Positions 7,474 through 19,589 of a stretch of 64,000 bases of DNA are shown piece by piece. Source of the DNA: Novosphingobium profundi. GTDB taxonomy: Bacteria; Pseudomonadota; Alphaproteobacteria; Sphingomonadales; Sphingomonadaceae. The stretch spans positions 1,116,001 through 1,180,000 of the forward strand of contig NZ_JAIVLF010000001.1 of NCBI RefSeq assembly GCF_020524485.1. Direction: 5' to 3'. Within the stretch, counting starts at the first letter, position 1; every line of letters starts with the position of its first letter. A program made the translations under genes and the position numbers. The notes under the pieces were generated by a model that searched no databases, had not been told where the DNA came from, and saw only the letters and a list, made by a program, of their open reading frames with translations.

Positions 7474-9248
7474 CCGCGCTGGCTCTTCAGTCGACGGTTC
7501 CGGTCACGGTCTCGACGGGCTCACGCGGGCTCGTCAACGAACGCCAGCGCTCGCTGCTCATGGCCAAGGCGCGCACCCTCTGGGTGCTCGTTGCGTTTGT
7601 GCTGGTAGGGATGATCGCTGCGCTGCGCATTGCCTACCTCGGCACTACGGGTCCGTCGCCGCGCGAGGTGCGCCTGGCCGATCTGCTGACTCCCCAGCGC
7701 GGCGAGATCGTCGACCGCAACGGGGCGCCGCTGGCCCGCGACTTCCGGGTCTATTCGCTCTGGTTCAACCCCAAGGCGATGACCGAGGGTGAGCCCCTGA
7801 TCCATTCGCCCAAGGAAATCGCGGCGGGTCTGGCGCGCATCTTCCCCGACATCGACCAGGACGAGGTGATCGAAAAGCTTTCGTCGGGCAAGGCGGGTTA
7901 TATCCGCAAGTCGCTGCTCCCCGAGGACGCCAACCGCGTCCACGAACTGGGTGAGCCTGCGCTGGAATTTCCGCTGGAGACGACGCGGTACTACCCGCAA
8001 GGCTCGCTCGCCGCGCACGTTCTGGGCTATGTCGACAGCTACGGCCACGGCAAAGTCGGCATGGAGCAGTACTTCGACAAGGAGCTGGTCAGCCCGGAAG
8101 GCCGCTCGGCGCCTTCGGTCATCTCCATCGACTTTCGCGTCCAGAGCGCGCTTGAGGACGAACTTGCCAAGGGCATGGCGCTGTCCGAGGCCAAGGGCGC
8201 AGCCGGTGTGGTGCTCGATGTCGACACCGGCGAAGTCATGGCGCTGGCCTCGCTTCCCGGGTTTGACCCCAACCACGTGAAGCCCAACGACATGGTGGTG
8301 ACGCCTGAAGAGGCCAAGCAAGGCGAAGTGCCCAAGGGCTTCAACCGCGCGACCAACCAGGTCTACGAGCTGGGCTCGACCTTCAAGCCGATCACGGTTG
8401 CAGCCGCGCTCGATGCCGGCACGGTCACGAACCTGGCCCGCCGCTGGCCCGCAGCCCCCCTTCATGTCGGCCGCTTCACCATCAAGGACAGCCACGCGAT
8501 GGGCGATTCGCTCAACGTGCCTGAAACGCTGATCCATTCCTCGAACGTGGTGACGGCCCAGATCGCCGATGAACTGGGCGGGGAGCGGCTCAAGGCCAAG
8601 CTCAAGACGCTGGGCATGAACACGCGGCCCGCCATCGAGCTTCCCGCGCGCGGCTTTCCGATCTGGGACAACGGCAAGTGGCGCCGCCTGCGCACGATGA
8701 CGGTGTCCTACGGGCACGGCGTGGCGGTGACCCCGCTGCACCTCGCCACCGCCTACGCCGCTCTCGTCAACGGGGGCATGTGGCGCCCGGCGACCCTGCG
8801 CAAGCTGAGCGCGGGCGAGGTACCCGAAGGGCGCCGGGTGTTCAGCGCGGCGACCTCGGCGCGTATCCGCCAGCTTCTGCGCATGATCGTGCTCTACGGT
8901 ACGGGCCGCAAGGGCGATGCGCCGGGCTTCCGGATCGGTGGCAAGACCGGCTCGGCGGAAAAGCCGGGCAACGGGGGGTATCGCCACCACTCGCTGATTT
9001 CCACGTTCGCGGCGGCCTTCCCCATGGACAAGCCGCGCTATGTCGTCATAGCCATGATGGACGAGCCCAAGGGTACGGCGGCGACCAGCTACCAGCGCAC
9101 CGCCGCCTGGAACGCGGCGCCGGTTGTGGCGCGCGTGGTCCCGCGTATCGGGCCGCTCCTGGGCATCATGCCCGACGAGACCCGCGATATCGACATCTCG
9201 GATCTCAAGCCTCTCATCCCCCACGAAGTGAGCGAAGCCGAAGAATGA
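7470..9248 (+). CDS. ftsI: Division transpeptidase FtsI (PBP3)
   Basis: A 592-residue class B penicillin-binding protein that crosslinks septal peptidoglycan. A single membrane anchor lies near residues 36-55. The catalytic motifs are in order: S-x-x-K with Ser303 and Lys306 (STFK), SSN at 357-359, KTG at 492-494. The GTG start overlaps the ftsL stop. The pedestal domain and the length are normal. It should act with FtsW, encoded five genes downstream. Confidence 0.96.
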   Translation: MTALALQSTVPVTVSTGSRGLVNERQRSLLMAKARTLWVLVAFVLVGMIAALRIAYLGTTGPSPREVRLADLLTPQRGEIVDRNGAPLARDFRVYSLWFNPKAMTEGEPLIHSPKEIAAGLARIFPDIDQDEVIEKLSSGKAGYIRKSLLPEDANRVHELGEPALEFPLETTRYYPQGSLAAHVLGYVDSYGHGKVGMEQYFDKELVSPEGRSAPSVISIDFRVQSALEDELAKGMALSEAKGAAGVVLDVDTGEVMALASLPGFDPNHVKPNDMVVTPEEAKQGEVPKGFNRATNQVYELGSTFKPITVAAALDAGTVTNLARRWPAAPLHVGRFTIKDSHAMGDSLNVPETLIHSSNVVTAQIADELGGERLKAKLKTLGMNTRPAIELPARGFPIWDNGKWRRLRTMTVSYGHGVAVTPLHLATAYAALVNGGMWRPATLRKLSAGEVPEGRRVFSAATSARIRQLLRMIVLYGTGRKGDAPGFRIGGKTGSAEKPGNGGYRHHSLISTFAAAFPMDKPRYVVIAMMDEPKGTAATSYQRTAAWNAAPVVARVVPRIGPLLGIMPDETRDIDISDLKPLIPHEVSEAEE

Positions 9249-10717
9249 AACTCTCCGCCCTCTGCGCCACCGCCGGCCTTGCGCTTCCCGGTCCCGATGC
9301 AGAGGTGACCGGCTTCGCCATCGACCACAGGAAGGTCGCGCCCGGCACCGTCTTCGGCGCCTTCAAGGGCGCGCGTTTCAACGGCGAGGACTACATCGCG
9401 GACGCCATCGCGTCGGGCGCGGTTGCCATCGTCTCGGCCTGTGAGGTTCCCATCGAGGGTGCGGCGTCCTTTGTCGACGCCGAGCCGCGCCGCCTTTTCG
9501 CGCAGCTGGCCGCGCCGTTCTATCGCCCGGTGCCCGAAACGCTGGTCGCGGTGACCGGGACCAATGGCAAGACCTCGACAGTCGAGCTCACGCGCCAGAT
9601 CTGGAACATGGTGGGGGAGCGGGCTGCCTCCATCGGCACGCTGGGTGTGACCACCGGTGATGCGCGCGTTTCGACCGGGCTGACCACGCCGGACGTGGTG
9701 ACCTTCCTTGGCAATCTGGCGGGGCTCGCCCGCGAGGGCGTCAGTCACGTCGCCTACGAAGCCTCCAGCCACGGTCTTTCGCAATACCGTATCGAGGGGC
9801 CGCGCGTGGCGGCGGGGGCCTTTACCAATCTCAGCCGCGACCACCTCGATTACCACGCGACCATGGAAGAGTACTTCGCGGCCAAGATGCGCCTGTTCGA
9901 CGAAGTGGTCGCGGACGCGGGGACGGCGGTGATCTGGGCCGACGATGCCTGGTCGCAGCGGGCTATCGTCCATGCCCGGGCGCGGGGGCTCAAGGTCTTC
10001 ACCGTGGGTGAGCAGGGCGAGGATATCCGCCTCGCCGCGCGCACGCCGGGAGGCCTGGGCCAGCAGCTTGAAGTCCAGTACGCGGGCGTTTCGCGCATGA
10101 TCCCGCTCCCGCTGATCGGCGCCTACCAGGCCGCCAACGCGCTGGTTGCGGCAGGGCTGGTCCTGGCGACGGGCGGCGATGCGGACCGGGTGTTCGATGC
10201 GATGAAGCGGCTCGTCACCGTGCGCGGCCGTCTCGAGCGCGCCGCGATCACGCCCTCGGGCGCGCCGGTCTACGTCGACTACGCCCACACGCCCGACGGA
10301 TTGGAGGCCGCGATTGCCGCGCTGCGCCCGCACGTTTCGGGACGGCTCATCGTCGTGTTCGGAGCCGGGGGCGACCGTGATACCGGCAAGCGGGCACCGA
10401 TGGGCCGCGTGGCGAGCGACCTCGCTGACATCGCCATCGTCACCGACGACAACCCGCGCGGCGAGGATCCGGCCGCGATCCGCGCCATGGTGCTTGAGGG
10501 GGCGCGTGCGAGCGCGCGCGAGATCGGCGATCGGCGCGAGGCGATTGGTGCGGCTCTTGCCGAGGCCAGGGGCGGTGACATCGTTCTCATCGCGGGCAAG
10601 GGGCACGAGCAGGGGCAGATCATCGGCAGCGGCGAGGCCATGCGCGTGCTGCCCTTCGACGACGTGGACGTGGCGCGCGAGATGGCAGGCGCGCTGGCGA
10701 AGGGAGGTGACGCATGA
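9245..10717 (+). CDS. murE: UDP-MurNAc-tripeptide synthetase (meso-DAP adding)
   Basis: A 490-residue Mur ligase. The ATP loop GTNGKT is at residues 105-110, and the later motif DNPRGEDP indicates meso-diaminopimelate as substrate. It adds the third residue of the stem peptide in the cytoplasm. The ATG at 9245 overlaps the ftsI stop (ATGA); a longer reading frame running upstream to 8678 lies inside ftsI and is not used. It ends in an ATGA overlap with murF. Confidence 0.96.
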   Translation: MKLSALCATAGLALPGPDAEVTGFAIDHRKVAPGTVFGAFKGARFNGEDYIADAIASGAVAIVSACEVPIEGAASFVDAEPRRLFAQLAAPFYRPVPETLVAVTGTNGKTSTVELTRQIWNMVGERAASIGTLGVTTGDARVSTGLTTPDVVTFLGNLAGLAREGVSHVAYEASSHGLSQYRIEGPRVAAGAFTNLSRDHLDYHATMEEYFAAKMRLFDEVVADAGTAVIWADDAWSQRAIVHARARGLKVFTVGEQGEDIRLAARTPGGLGQQLEVQYAGVSRMIPLPLIGAYQAANALVAAGLVLATGGDADRVFDAMKRLVTVRGRLERAAITPSGAPVYVDYAHTPDGLEAAIAALRPHVSGRLIVVFGAGGDRDTGKRAPMGRVASDLADIAIVTDDNPRGEDPAAIRAMVLEGARASAREIGDRREAIGAALAEARGGDIVLIAGKGHEQGQIIGSGEAMRVLPFDDVDVAREMAGALAKGGDA

Positions 10718-12213
10718 CGGCACTGGCACGCATTCTCGATTGGCCCGCACCCGAGGTGGAAGAGCAGGGGCAGGGGCTCTGGGATTCCGCGACGCTCGAA
10801 CGCGCCTTGCGCGGCACGGCGAGTGGTCCGTTTACGGTATCGGGTGTCGAGATCGACAGTCGCGACGTCGAGCCGGGCGACCTCTTCTTTGCCCTGAAGG
10901 GTGAGAGCATGGACGGCCACCGCTTCGTCGAGATGGCCTTCGCCAAGGGCGCAGCGGCCTGTGTCGTCGACCGTCCTGTCGAAGGGCCGCACATCCTTGT
11001 CCAGGACACGACCGAGGCGCTGGAGCGTCTTGGCGCCGCATCGCGCCAGCGTGCGCGTGGGCCGGTGATCGGGGTGACCGGATCGGTCGGCAAGACCGGG
11101 GTCAAGGAGATGATCTTCGAAGGGCTCGACCGCGCGACACGCGGCGATGCGCACCGTTCGGTCAAGAGCTACAACAACCATGTCGGCGTGCCGCTCAGCC
11201 TCGCGCGCATGCCTGCTCGGGCTCGCTTCGGCGTGTTCGAAATGGGGATGAACCACGAAGGCGAGATCGCTGCGCTGACGCGTCAGGTTCGCCCGCATGT
11301 CGCGGTGATCACCACTATCGCGCCCGCCCACATCGAGAATCTGGGCTCCGAAGAGGCCATTGCCGACGCTAAGGCGGAGATATTCCAGGGGCTTGAGCGC
11401 GGCGGCACGGCGGTGATCCCGGCCGACAGTCCGCATTACGAGCGTCTTCGCAAGGCGGCGCTGCGCTGCGGGGCCCATGTCGTCGCGTTTGGCCGGGGCG
11501 CCAACGCGGACGTGCGCCTGCTTGACGCGGTCGATGCAATCGGCGGGGGCTCGCTCGTGACTGCGGACATGGGTGACAGGCGCGTGTGCTACACCGTCGC
11601 CGCGCCGGGCGAGCACCAGGTGATGAACTCGCTTGCGGTCATGGCGGCCATCCGTGCCGTGGGCGGCGATCTGGGCGCTGCGGGCGTGGCGCTCGCCGAA
11701 ATGGGCGGCCTTGCCGGACGCGGGGCGCGTCTTGAGATCGCGGTTTCGGGCGGGGAGGCCAACGCGGACGGTTCGCGCACCGCGCTCCTCATCGATGAAA
11801 GCTACAACGCCAATCCGGCCTCGATGCGCGCGACACTGGCGCAGCTCGGGCGCACCAACGCCAGGCGGCGTATTGCGGTGCTGGGCGCAATGAAGGAACT
11901 GGGCACCCACGGGCCAGGTTATCACGCCGCGCTGGAGGAGCCGATCCGCGAGGCCGGTGTCGACTATCTGGTGCTGGTCGGCGATGAAATGCTCCCGCTC
12001 GTCCGGGAACTCGAAACCCGCGCGGATGCGGGGGAAAACGCCGCCTCCTCGCTTGGCAAACCGGCCGCCTTCGCGCATTGCCAGAGTGTGAGGGAGGCTG
12101 TGGATCGTGTGCGCGCTTTCGGGCTCGAAAGCGGGGATGCCATTCTCGTCAAAGGGTCCAATTCGGTGGGCCTGGCCTCGCTCGTTTCGGAGCTGAACAA
12201 GCAGGAAGGGTGA
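10714..12213 (+). CDS. murF: UDP-MurNAc-tripeptide:D-Ala-D-Ala ligase
   Basis: A 499-residue Mur ligase that joins D-Ala-D-Ala to the tripeptide. Its ATP loop GSVGKT at residues 123-128 replaces the TNGKT form of the other Mur ligases, as is usual in Mur[12 protein letters not shown] is the conserved C-terminal domain motif. Start overlaps the murE stop, preceded by AGGGAGG. A gap of 16 nt separates it from mraY. Confidence 0.95.
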   Translation: MTALARILDWPAPEVEEQGQGLWDSATLERALRGTASGPFTVSGVEIDSRDVEPGDLFFALKGESMDGHRFVEMAFAKGAAACVVDRPVEGPHILVQDTTEALERLGAASRQRARGPVIGVTGSVGKTGVKEMIFEGLDRATRGDAHRSVKSYNNHVGVPLSLARMPARARFGVFEMGMNHEGEIAALTRQVRPHVAVITTIAPAHIENLGSEEAIADAKAEIFQGLERGGTAVIPADSPHYERLRKAALRCGAHVVAFGRGANADVRLLDAVDAIGGGSLVTADMGDRRVCYTVAAPGEHQVMNSLAVMAAIRAVGGDLGAAGVALAEMGGLAGRGARLEIAVSGGEANADGSRTALLIDESYNANPASMRATLAQLGRTNARRRIAVLGAMKELGTHGPGYHAALEEPIREAGVDYLVLVGDEMLPLVRELETRADAGENAASSLGKPAAFAHCQSVREAVDRVRAFGLESGDAILVKGSNSVGLASLVSELNKQEG

Positions 12214-12229
12214 GGGTCGCTCCCGCAAC

Positions 12230-13300
12230 ATGCTGTATCTTTTCGCAGATTGGTTCGATTATCAGGGGCTTGCCAACCTCTTCCGCTACCAGACCTTCCG
12301 GGCCGGTGGCGCGCTTCTGTTTGCGCTCTTCGTCGGTCTCCTGATCGGTCCGAAGTTCATCAACATGCTGCGCGTGCGCCAGGGCAAGGGGCAGCCGATC
12401 CGTGAGGACGGTCCGCAGAGCCACCTGGCCAAGCGCGGTACGCCCACGATGGGCGGCCTGATGATCCTGACCGCCCTGATCGCGGCGATGGTCCTGTTCA
12501 TGGACGTGACCAACCCGTTCGTTTGGGCCTGCATCGCGGTCACCATCGGCTTTGGCGCAATCGGCTTCATGGATGACTACGACAAGGTCGCCAAGCGCAG
12601 CACGGCGGGCGTTCCCGGGCGCGTGCGCCTGCTCATGGAATTCGCCGTGGCGGGGCTCGCCTCGTACATCATCGTCAGCCAACTGAACACGAACCTTTAC
12701 GTGCCGTTCCTGACCGGGCGCTACATCCCGCTGGGGCCGCTCTACTACGTCTTCGCGGCCTTCGTGATCGTGGGGGCGGGCAATGCGGTGAACCTCACTG
12801 ATGGGCTCGACGGTCTGGCGACCTTCCCGGTCTTTGTCGCAGCGGGCACTTTCGCGATCATCTGCTATCTGGCGGGCCGCGTCGACTTTGCGACGTATCT
12901 CGGCATTCCGCACGTCCCGGGGGCAGGCGAACTGGCGATCTTCTGCACGGGCATCATGGGCGCGTGCCTTGCCTTCCTGTGGTTCAACGCGCCGCCTGCG
13001 GCCGTGTTCATGGGCGATACCGGCAGTCTGGCACTCGGAGGCGCGCTGGGCTGCATCGCGGTCGCCGCGCACCACGAGATCGTGCTGGCGGTCGTGGGCG
13101 GTCTCTTCGTTCTGGAAGCGGCCTCGGTCATCATCCAGGTCTTCTGGTTCAAGCGCACCGGCCGCCGGGTCTTCCGCATGGCGCCGATCCACCACCATTT
13201 CGAACAGTTGGGCTGGAAGGAATCGACTGTCGTCGTGCGCTTCTGGATCATCTCGCTGGTGCTGGCCGTGCTGGGCCTTGCCACGCTGAAGCTGCGATAA
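12230..13300 (+). CDS. mraY: Phospho-MurNAc-pentapeptide translocase
   Basis: A 356-residue polytopic membrane enzyme that transfers phospho-MurNAc-pentapeptide to undecaprenyl phosphate, forming lipid I. Family signatures are present: [11 protein letters not shown] near residues 71-81, [10 protein letters not shown] and [11 protein letters not shown] close to the C-terminus. Hydrophobic segments alternate through the length, consistent with about ten membrane spans. It is followed by murD after 14 nt. Confidence 0.97.
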   Translation: MLYLFADWFDYQGLANLFRYQTFRAGGALLFALFVGLLIGPKFINMLRVRQGKGQPIREDGPQSHLAKRGTPTMGGLMILTALIAAMVLFMDVTNPFVWACIAVTIGFGAIGFMDDYDKVAKRSTAGVPGRVRLLMEFAVAGLASYIIVSQLNTNLYVPFLTGRYIPLGPLYYVFAAFVIVGAGNAVNLTDGLDGLATFPVFVAAGTFAIICYLAGRVDFATYLGIPHVPGAGELAIFCTGIMGACLAFLWFNAPPAAVFMGDTGSLALGGALGCIAVAAHHEIVLAVVGGLFVLEAASVIIQVFWFKRTGRRVFRMAPIHHHFEQLGWKESTVVVRFWIISLVLAVLGLATLKLR

Positions 13301-13314
13301 GGAGAGCTGCGCAG

Positions 13315-14712
13315 GTGATCGTCTTCCCCGCCTTTGCCGGCAAACGCTACGCGGTCCTCGGGCTTGCCCGCTCGGGGATGACGGCGGTGCGCTCGCTGCT
13401 GGCGAGTGGGGCCCACGTGATGGCCTGGGACAGCCGCGAGGAGCCGCGCCAGGCCCTGCTGCGCGACTGCGAGGCGGGGACCTGCGAGATCGCCGATCCT
13501 ACCAGCGCGAACCTTTCCGGCTACGACGGGGTCGTCGTCTCGCCGGGCGTTCCGCTCAACAGCCATCCGATTGCCGCAGCCGCGGCGCGGGCGGGGGTGC
13601 CGGTTATCGGGGACATCGAACTCTTCGCGCTCGCCCGTGCCAGCCTGCCCGCGCACCGGGTTGTGGGCATTACCGGCACCAACGGCAAGTCGACGACGAC
13701 CGCGCTCGTGCGGCACCTTCTGGAAAAGGCAGGCGTGCCGGCGCGCATGGGCGGCAACATCGGTCTGCCGATCCTGGGCACGGTGCCGCTCGAGCCCAAC
13801 GCGAACGGTTCGGGCGTCTATGTGCTGGAGCTTTCGAGCTACCAGATCGACCTCACCCACAGCCTCGATTGCGACGTGGCCGCGCTTCTCAACGTGACAC
13901 CCGATCACCTCGATCGCTACGACGGCTTCGCCGCCTACGCCGCCTCCAAGGCCCGTCTCTTCACAATGCAGACGCCCGGCCATGCGGCGGTCTTCGGCAA
14001 GGGCGATGCGCAGACACTGGGCGTGGCCCGGCGCGAGGAAGCCCGGCGCGAGGGCAAGGGGGTGGTCCGGGTCGACGGCGCTGACCTCGACGCGCTGCAA
14101 AAGGACTGGCCCTCGCTCCAGGGGCCGCACAACCTCCAGAACGCCGCCGTTGCCATCGCCATTGTCGAGGCGCTGGGGATCGCGCGCGCGGACTGGGAGC
14201 CGGGTCTGCGCGACTTTCGCGGGCTGCCCCACCGCATGGAATGCGTCGCGCGGGCCGAGGGCGTTGACTACATCAACGACAGCAAGGCCACCAACCCGGC
14301 CTCGGCCGCGCCTGCGATTGCCGCCTTCCCGCCCGACCCTGCACCGCGCATCCACTGGATCGTGGGCGGTCTTCCCAAGGGCGAGGACCTCGACGAGTGC
14401 AAGCCCTGGTTCGGCCACATCAAGGCGGCCTACACCATCGGCGATGCGGGCCCGCTCTTTGCCGAGATCCTGGAGCCCTATACCCGCATCGTGCGCAGCG
14501 AGATGATGGCGCAGGCGATCCGCCAGGCCATGGACGCCGCCGCGCCCGGCGATGTCGTCCTGCTCTCTCCTGCCTGTGCCAGCTTCGACCAGTTCCGCGA
14601 CTATGAGGCGCGCGGCGAGGCCTTCCGCCAGATCGTCGAGGCGCTGCTTGCGCCCGAGGATGGGGACGAGAAGGACGGGGAGGGGCGCGGCCAGGGAGGA
14701 GCAGCGGGCTGA
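13315..14712 (+). CDS. murD: UDP-MurNAc-L-alanine:D-glutamate ligase
   Basis: A 465-residue Mur ligase that adds D-glutamate. The nucleotide-binding N-terminal loop VLGLARSG is near residues 14-21, and the ATP loop GTNGKSTTT at 121-129. DSKATNPASA is the family motif of the C-terminal half. The GTG start at 13315 has a clear AAGGAG site about 10 nt upstream. The last ~15 residues are a charged Gly-rich tail. The stop overlaps the ftsW start (TGATG). Confidence 0.95.
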   Translation: MIVFPAFAGKRYAVLGLARSGMTAVRSLLASGAHVMAWDSREEPRQALLRDCEAGTCEIADPTSANLSGYDGVVVSPGVPLNSHPIAAAAARAGVPVIGDIELFALARASLPAHRVVGITGTNGKSTTTALVRHLLEKAGVPARMGGNIGLPILGTVPLEPNANGSGVYVLELSSYQIDLTHSLDCDVAALLNVTPDHLDRYDGFAAYAASKARLFTMQTPGHAAVFGKGDAQTLGVARREEARREGKGVVRVDGADLDALQKDWPSLQGPHNLQNAAVAIAIVEALGIARADWEPGLRDFRGLPHRMECVARAEGVDYINDSKATNPASAAPAIAAFPPDPAPRIHWIVGGLPKGEDLDECKPWFGHIKAAYTIGDAGPLFAEILEPYTRIVRSEMMAQAIRQAMDAAAPGDVVLLSPACASFDQFRDYEARGEAFRQIVEALLAPEDGDEKDGEGRGQGGAAG

Positions 14713-15989
14713 TGGCAAGTATTGCACCCGAGGGCCCGCAGGGCTTCACCATTCCCATGGCCGGAGGGCATCGCGGCGCGGTGAGCGGGCATTTCGCGCC
14801 CGCAACGGGCCCGCTGCCCACCGGCAAGGGCCCGGGCGCGCGCACCCGGCGCCAGAGGCTGGCCGTCTGGTGGCAGGAGATCGACCGCTTCGCCTTGTAT
14901 GTCGTCCTGATCCTCATGGGGATCGGCGCGGTGGCGGTGGCGGCGGGATCGCCCGCCTCGGCGCGGCGCCTGTCGACCTCGGCCGAGCGCTTGCCCGATC
15001 TCTACTTCTTCTTCCTTCACATGCGCTGGCAGCTTGTGGGCATTGTCGCGCTGCTCTGGGCCTCCAGCCTCGACAAGGACGCGGCCCGGCGCTTTGGTAT
15101 CCTGATTGCAGGCATCATGTTCGCCGCGCTCTTCCTCGTGCCGGTGGTCGGCTCGGAAGTGAACGGGGCGAAGCGCTGGTTGCGTCTGGGCTTCTCGCTC
15201 CAGCCCTCCGAGTTCCTCAAGGTGGGCTGGCCGATCCTGCTCGCCTGGATCCTGTCCTGGCGCGCGCGCGATCCGCATATCCCCGTCGTGGGCATCTGCG
15301 CCGCGCTGATGGTGGTTCTGGGCGGTCTGCTCATGCTCCAGCCCGACTTCGGCTCGACCATGCTGTTTTCGGGCAGCTTTGCGGTGATGGTGCTGCTGTC
15401 GGGCTTCGACTGGCGCCGCCTCGCGGCGCTGGGCGGCGTGGGCGTCGTCGGGCTCGTCATCATGTATTTCACCTATGACAACGGCCGCAACCGCATCGAC
15501 AACTTCCTCTTTGGGGGCACGGCCTACGACCAGGTCGACCTTGCCGAGCGCACGCTGCTGAATGGCGGGTGGACAGGCCAGGGCTTCTGGATGGGCGTGC
15601 GCAAGATGTCGCTGCCCGAGGCCCATACCGACTACATCTTTTCGGTCATCGGCGAGGAGTTCGGCCTGCTGGCCTGTATGGTGATCGTCGCGCTCTACAT
15701 TGCCTTCCTGGTGCGCGTGCTGATGCGCACCATCGATGAGGAGGATCTCTTCTCGGTGCTGGCTGCGGCCGGCATCGCCGCGCAGTTCGGCGGGCAGGCC
15801 TTCATCAACATCCTCGTCAACCTGCAGCTCTTTCCTTCCAAGGGCATGACGCTGCCGCTCATCAGCTATGGTGGTTCGTCCACCATTGCGCTGTGCCTGA
15901 CGATGGGCCTTCTTCTCGCCATTACCCGGCGCAATCCCTTTATCCAGCGCGAGCGTTTCACCTTGCGCACCAATGGAGAGCTTTCATGA
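14712..15989 (+). CDS. ftsW: Division peptidoglycan polymerase FtsW
   Basis: A 425-residue SEDS family glycosyltransferase that polymerises septal glycan from lipid II, in complex with FtsI. A hydrophilic N-terminal extension of about 58 residues precedes multiple membrane spans. The signatures GAKRWLRLG, LQPSEFLK, QPDFGSTM and PLISYGGSS are seen in order. Overlap with murD upstream, and ATGA overlap with murG downstream. Confidence 0.96.
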   Translation: MASIAPEGPQGFTIPMAGGHRGAVSGHFAPATGPLPTGKGPGARTRRQRLAVWWQEIDRFALYVVLILMGIGAVAVAAGSPASARRLSTSAERLPDLYFFFLHMRWQLVGIVALLWASSLDKDAARRFGILIAGIMFAALFLVPVVGSEVNGAKRWLRLGFSLQPSEFLKVGWPILLAWILSWRARDPHIPVVGICAALMVVLGGLLMLQPDFGSTMLFSGSFAVMVLLSGFDWRRLAALGGVGVVGLVIMYFTYDNGRNRIDNFLFGGTAYDQVDLAERTLLNGGWTGQGFWMGVRKMSLPEAHTDYIFSVIGEEFGLLACMVIVALYIAFLVRVLMRTIDEEDLFSVLAAAGIAAQFGGQAFINILVNLQLFPSKGMTLPLISYGGSSTIALCLTMGLLLAITRRNPFIQRERFTLRTNGELS

Positions 15990-17268
15990 GCGGCCCCTCG
16001 CGGCACTACGTCCTTGCGGCCGGTGGCACCGGCGGCCACCTGATCCCGGCCTTTGCGCTGGCCGCCGAGCTTCACGCGCGCGGGCACCATGTCGCGCTCA
16101 TCACCGACGAGCGCGGCGCGAAAATTCCCGGCAAGCCTGATTACCTGACCACCCACGTCCTCCCGCAGGGTCGCATTGCGGGCAAGAACCCGCTGAACTG
16201 GCTCAAGGGCGCGCGCGGTGTGCTGAAGGGGCGAAGCATGGCCAAGCGCCTGTTCGAGAGCTTCCAGCCCAGCGCCGTGATCGGCTTTGGCGGTTATCCC
16301 TCGCTCCCCACCATGCTGGCGGCCAGCGCAATGAAGATCCCGACCGTCCTGCACGAGCAGAACGCGGTGCTGGGGCGGGTGAACCGCTATTTCGCCAAGC
16401 GCGTCAATGCCATCGCCACCCCGTGCGAGGATGTCGACTTCCTTGATGCGCGCCATGCAGACAAGGTCACGCTGGTCGGCAATCCGGTCCGCGAGCAAGT
16501 GCTGTCCCTGCGCGAGGAGCCGTTCCCCGATTTCTCGGAAGACAGCCTGTTCCGCATTCTCGTGACCGGCGGCAGCCAGGGCGCGCGGATCCTGAGCCAG
16601 GTCATTCCCGAAGCGCTGGCCATGCTTCCGCCCACGCTGTGCTCGCGCCTCCAGGTGATCCAGCAGTGCCGCCCCGAGGACATCGACGGCGTGCGCCAGC
16701 GCTACGCGCACCACGGTATCCCGGCCGAGCTTGCGACCTATTTCGAGGACATGGCCGAGCGGCTTGCCGGCGCGCACCTGTTCATCGGGCGCTCGGGCGC
16801 CTCGACGATTGCCGAGCTGACTGCGGTGGGCCGTCCGGCGATCCTGATCCCGCTTCCTTACGCGATGGACGACCACCAGGTCGCCAACACACGTGAGATC
16901 GTGGCGGCAGGCGGCGCGCGTGTCATTCGCCAGCCCGCGATCACGACCGAAGACCCCGATCTGCTGACGGGCGACAAGCGCAACGCGCTGCTGCGCGAGC
17001 AGGGCGCGATCTTCGACAAGATGGCCAAGGACATCTGCCTGCAGGTCCAGGCCATCGCCAAGAACCCGCAGACGCTTGCCAATGCCGCGCACGCCTCGTG
17101 GAACTGCGGCTATCCCAAGGCGGCCAAGGATCTTGCCGATCTTGTCGAGAGCTTCGGGGCCGCCCCGATGATGGACGTGCTGCGCGTCGTACCCGAAGGC
17201 GGTGCCCCTGCGCGGGGCGGTGAGGCGCTTGCCCACTCCGTTACTGCGACCAACAAGGAATTTGCCCA

Positions 17269-17272
<4 letters not shown>
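15986..17272 (+). CDS. murG: Lipid II synthase MurG
   Basis: A 428-residue GT-B glycosyltransferase that adds GlcNAc to lipid I at the inner face of the membrane. The N-terminal loop [12 protein letters not shown] is near residues 11-22 and the second glycine loop VTGGSQGAR lies in the C-terminal domain; the donor-binding region [11 protein letters not shown] follows. It is longer than usual (about 355-390) because of extra sequence at the C-terminus (after about residue 390, ending NKEFAQ). The start overlaps ftsW, and the stop overlaps the murC GTG. Confidence 0.95.
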
Positions 17273-18686
<1,414 letters not shown>

Positions 18687-18690
<4 letters not shown>

Positions 18691-19589
18691 GCGATCTCGC
18701 GGCCTCCCTTCCGCCCGTCCGGGGCAAGCTGACGGCGAACGCGCCGCTGGCCCCGCTCGTCTGGTTCAAGGCGGGTGGAAGCGCGCAGTGGCTGTTCGAG
18801 CCCAAGGATACCGAGGACTTGCAGGCGTTCCTCAAGGATCTGGATCCTGCCATTCCGGTCATGGCGCTGGGGCTGGGCTCGAACATGATTGTGCGCGACG
18901 GCGGCGTTGCGGGCGTGGTGATCCGGCTTGGCAAGCCCTTTGCCAAGGTCACCGCGCACGAGGACCTCACGCTCGAATGCGGGGGTGGGGCCAGCGGTAT
19001 CCTGGTTTCCTCCACCGCGCGCGATGCGGGGATTGCGGGAACCGAGTTCCTGCGCTCGATCCCAGGCACAGTGGGCGGCTTCGTGCGCATGAACGGCGGC
19101 GCCTATGGCGGCGAGGTCAAGGACATCCTGGTCGCGTGCGACGTGGTCCTGCGTGACGGAACGCTGCGCACGCTGACCAACGCGGAGCTGGGCTACACCT
19201 ACCGCCATTCCGAACTTCCGGCAGGCGCGGTGGTCGTCGCCGCGCGTTTCCAGGGCCGGGCCGGCGATCCCGTCGAGATCCAGGCCGAGATGGACCGCAT
19301 TTCGGCGAGCCGCGAAGCCTCGCAGCCGCTGCGCTCCAAGACCGGCGGCTCCACGTTCAAGAACCCGGACGGGACCTCGGCGTGGAAGCTGGTCGATGAG
19401 GCCGGGTGCCGCGGGCTCCAGCTGGGCGGGGCGCAGGTTTCGGAAAAACACACCAACTTTCTTCTCAACACCGGCGATGCCACCGCCAGCGACATCGAGG
19501 CGCTGGGCGAGGAAGTGCGCCGCCGGGTCAAGGAAGCCTCGGGCGTGACGCTCGAGTGGGAAATTCAACGAGTAGGATCGCACAAGTGA
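18687..19589 (+). CDS. murB: UDP-N-acetylenolpyruvoylglucosamine reductase
   Basis: A 300-residue FAD enzyme that reduces enolpyruvyl-UDP-GlcNAc to UDP-MurNAc. The FAD-binding motif [13 protein letters not shown] is near residues 61-73, and the second block [18 protein letters not shown] near 125-142. The catalytic serine is probably in [10 protein letters not shown]. The ATG at 18687 overlaps the murC stop. A longer frame upstream is a shadow of murC. Confidence 0.95.

Noticed and set aside
12865..14727. Long minus-strand reading frame (620 codons) opposite mraY-murD
   Set aside because: It is an antisense shadow in GC-rich DNA. The plus strand carries intact mraY and murD with all motifs. 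Similar long antisense frames at 7521-9224, 10279-12231, 3060-4133 and 42681-44591 were rejected for the same reason.
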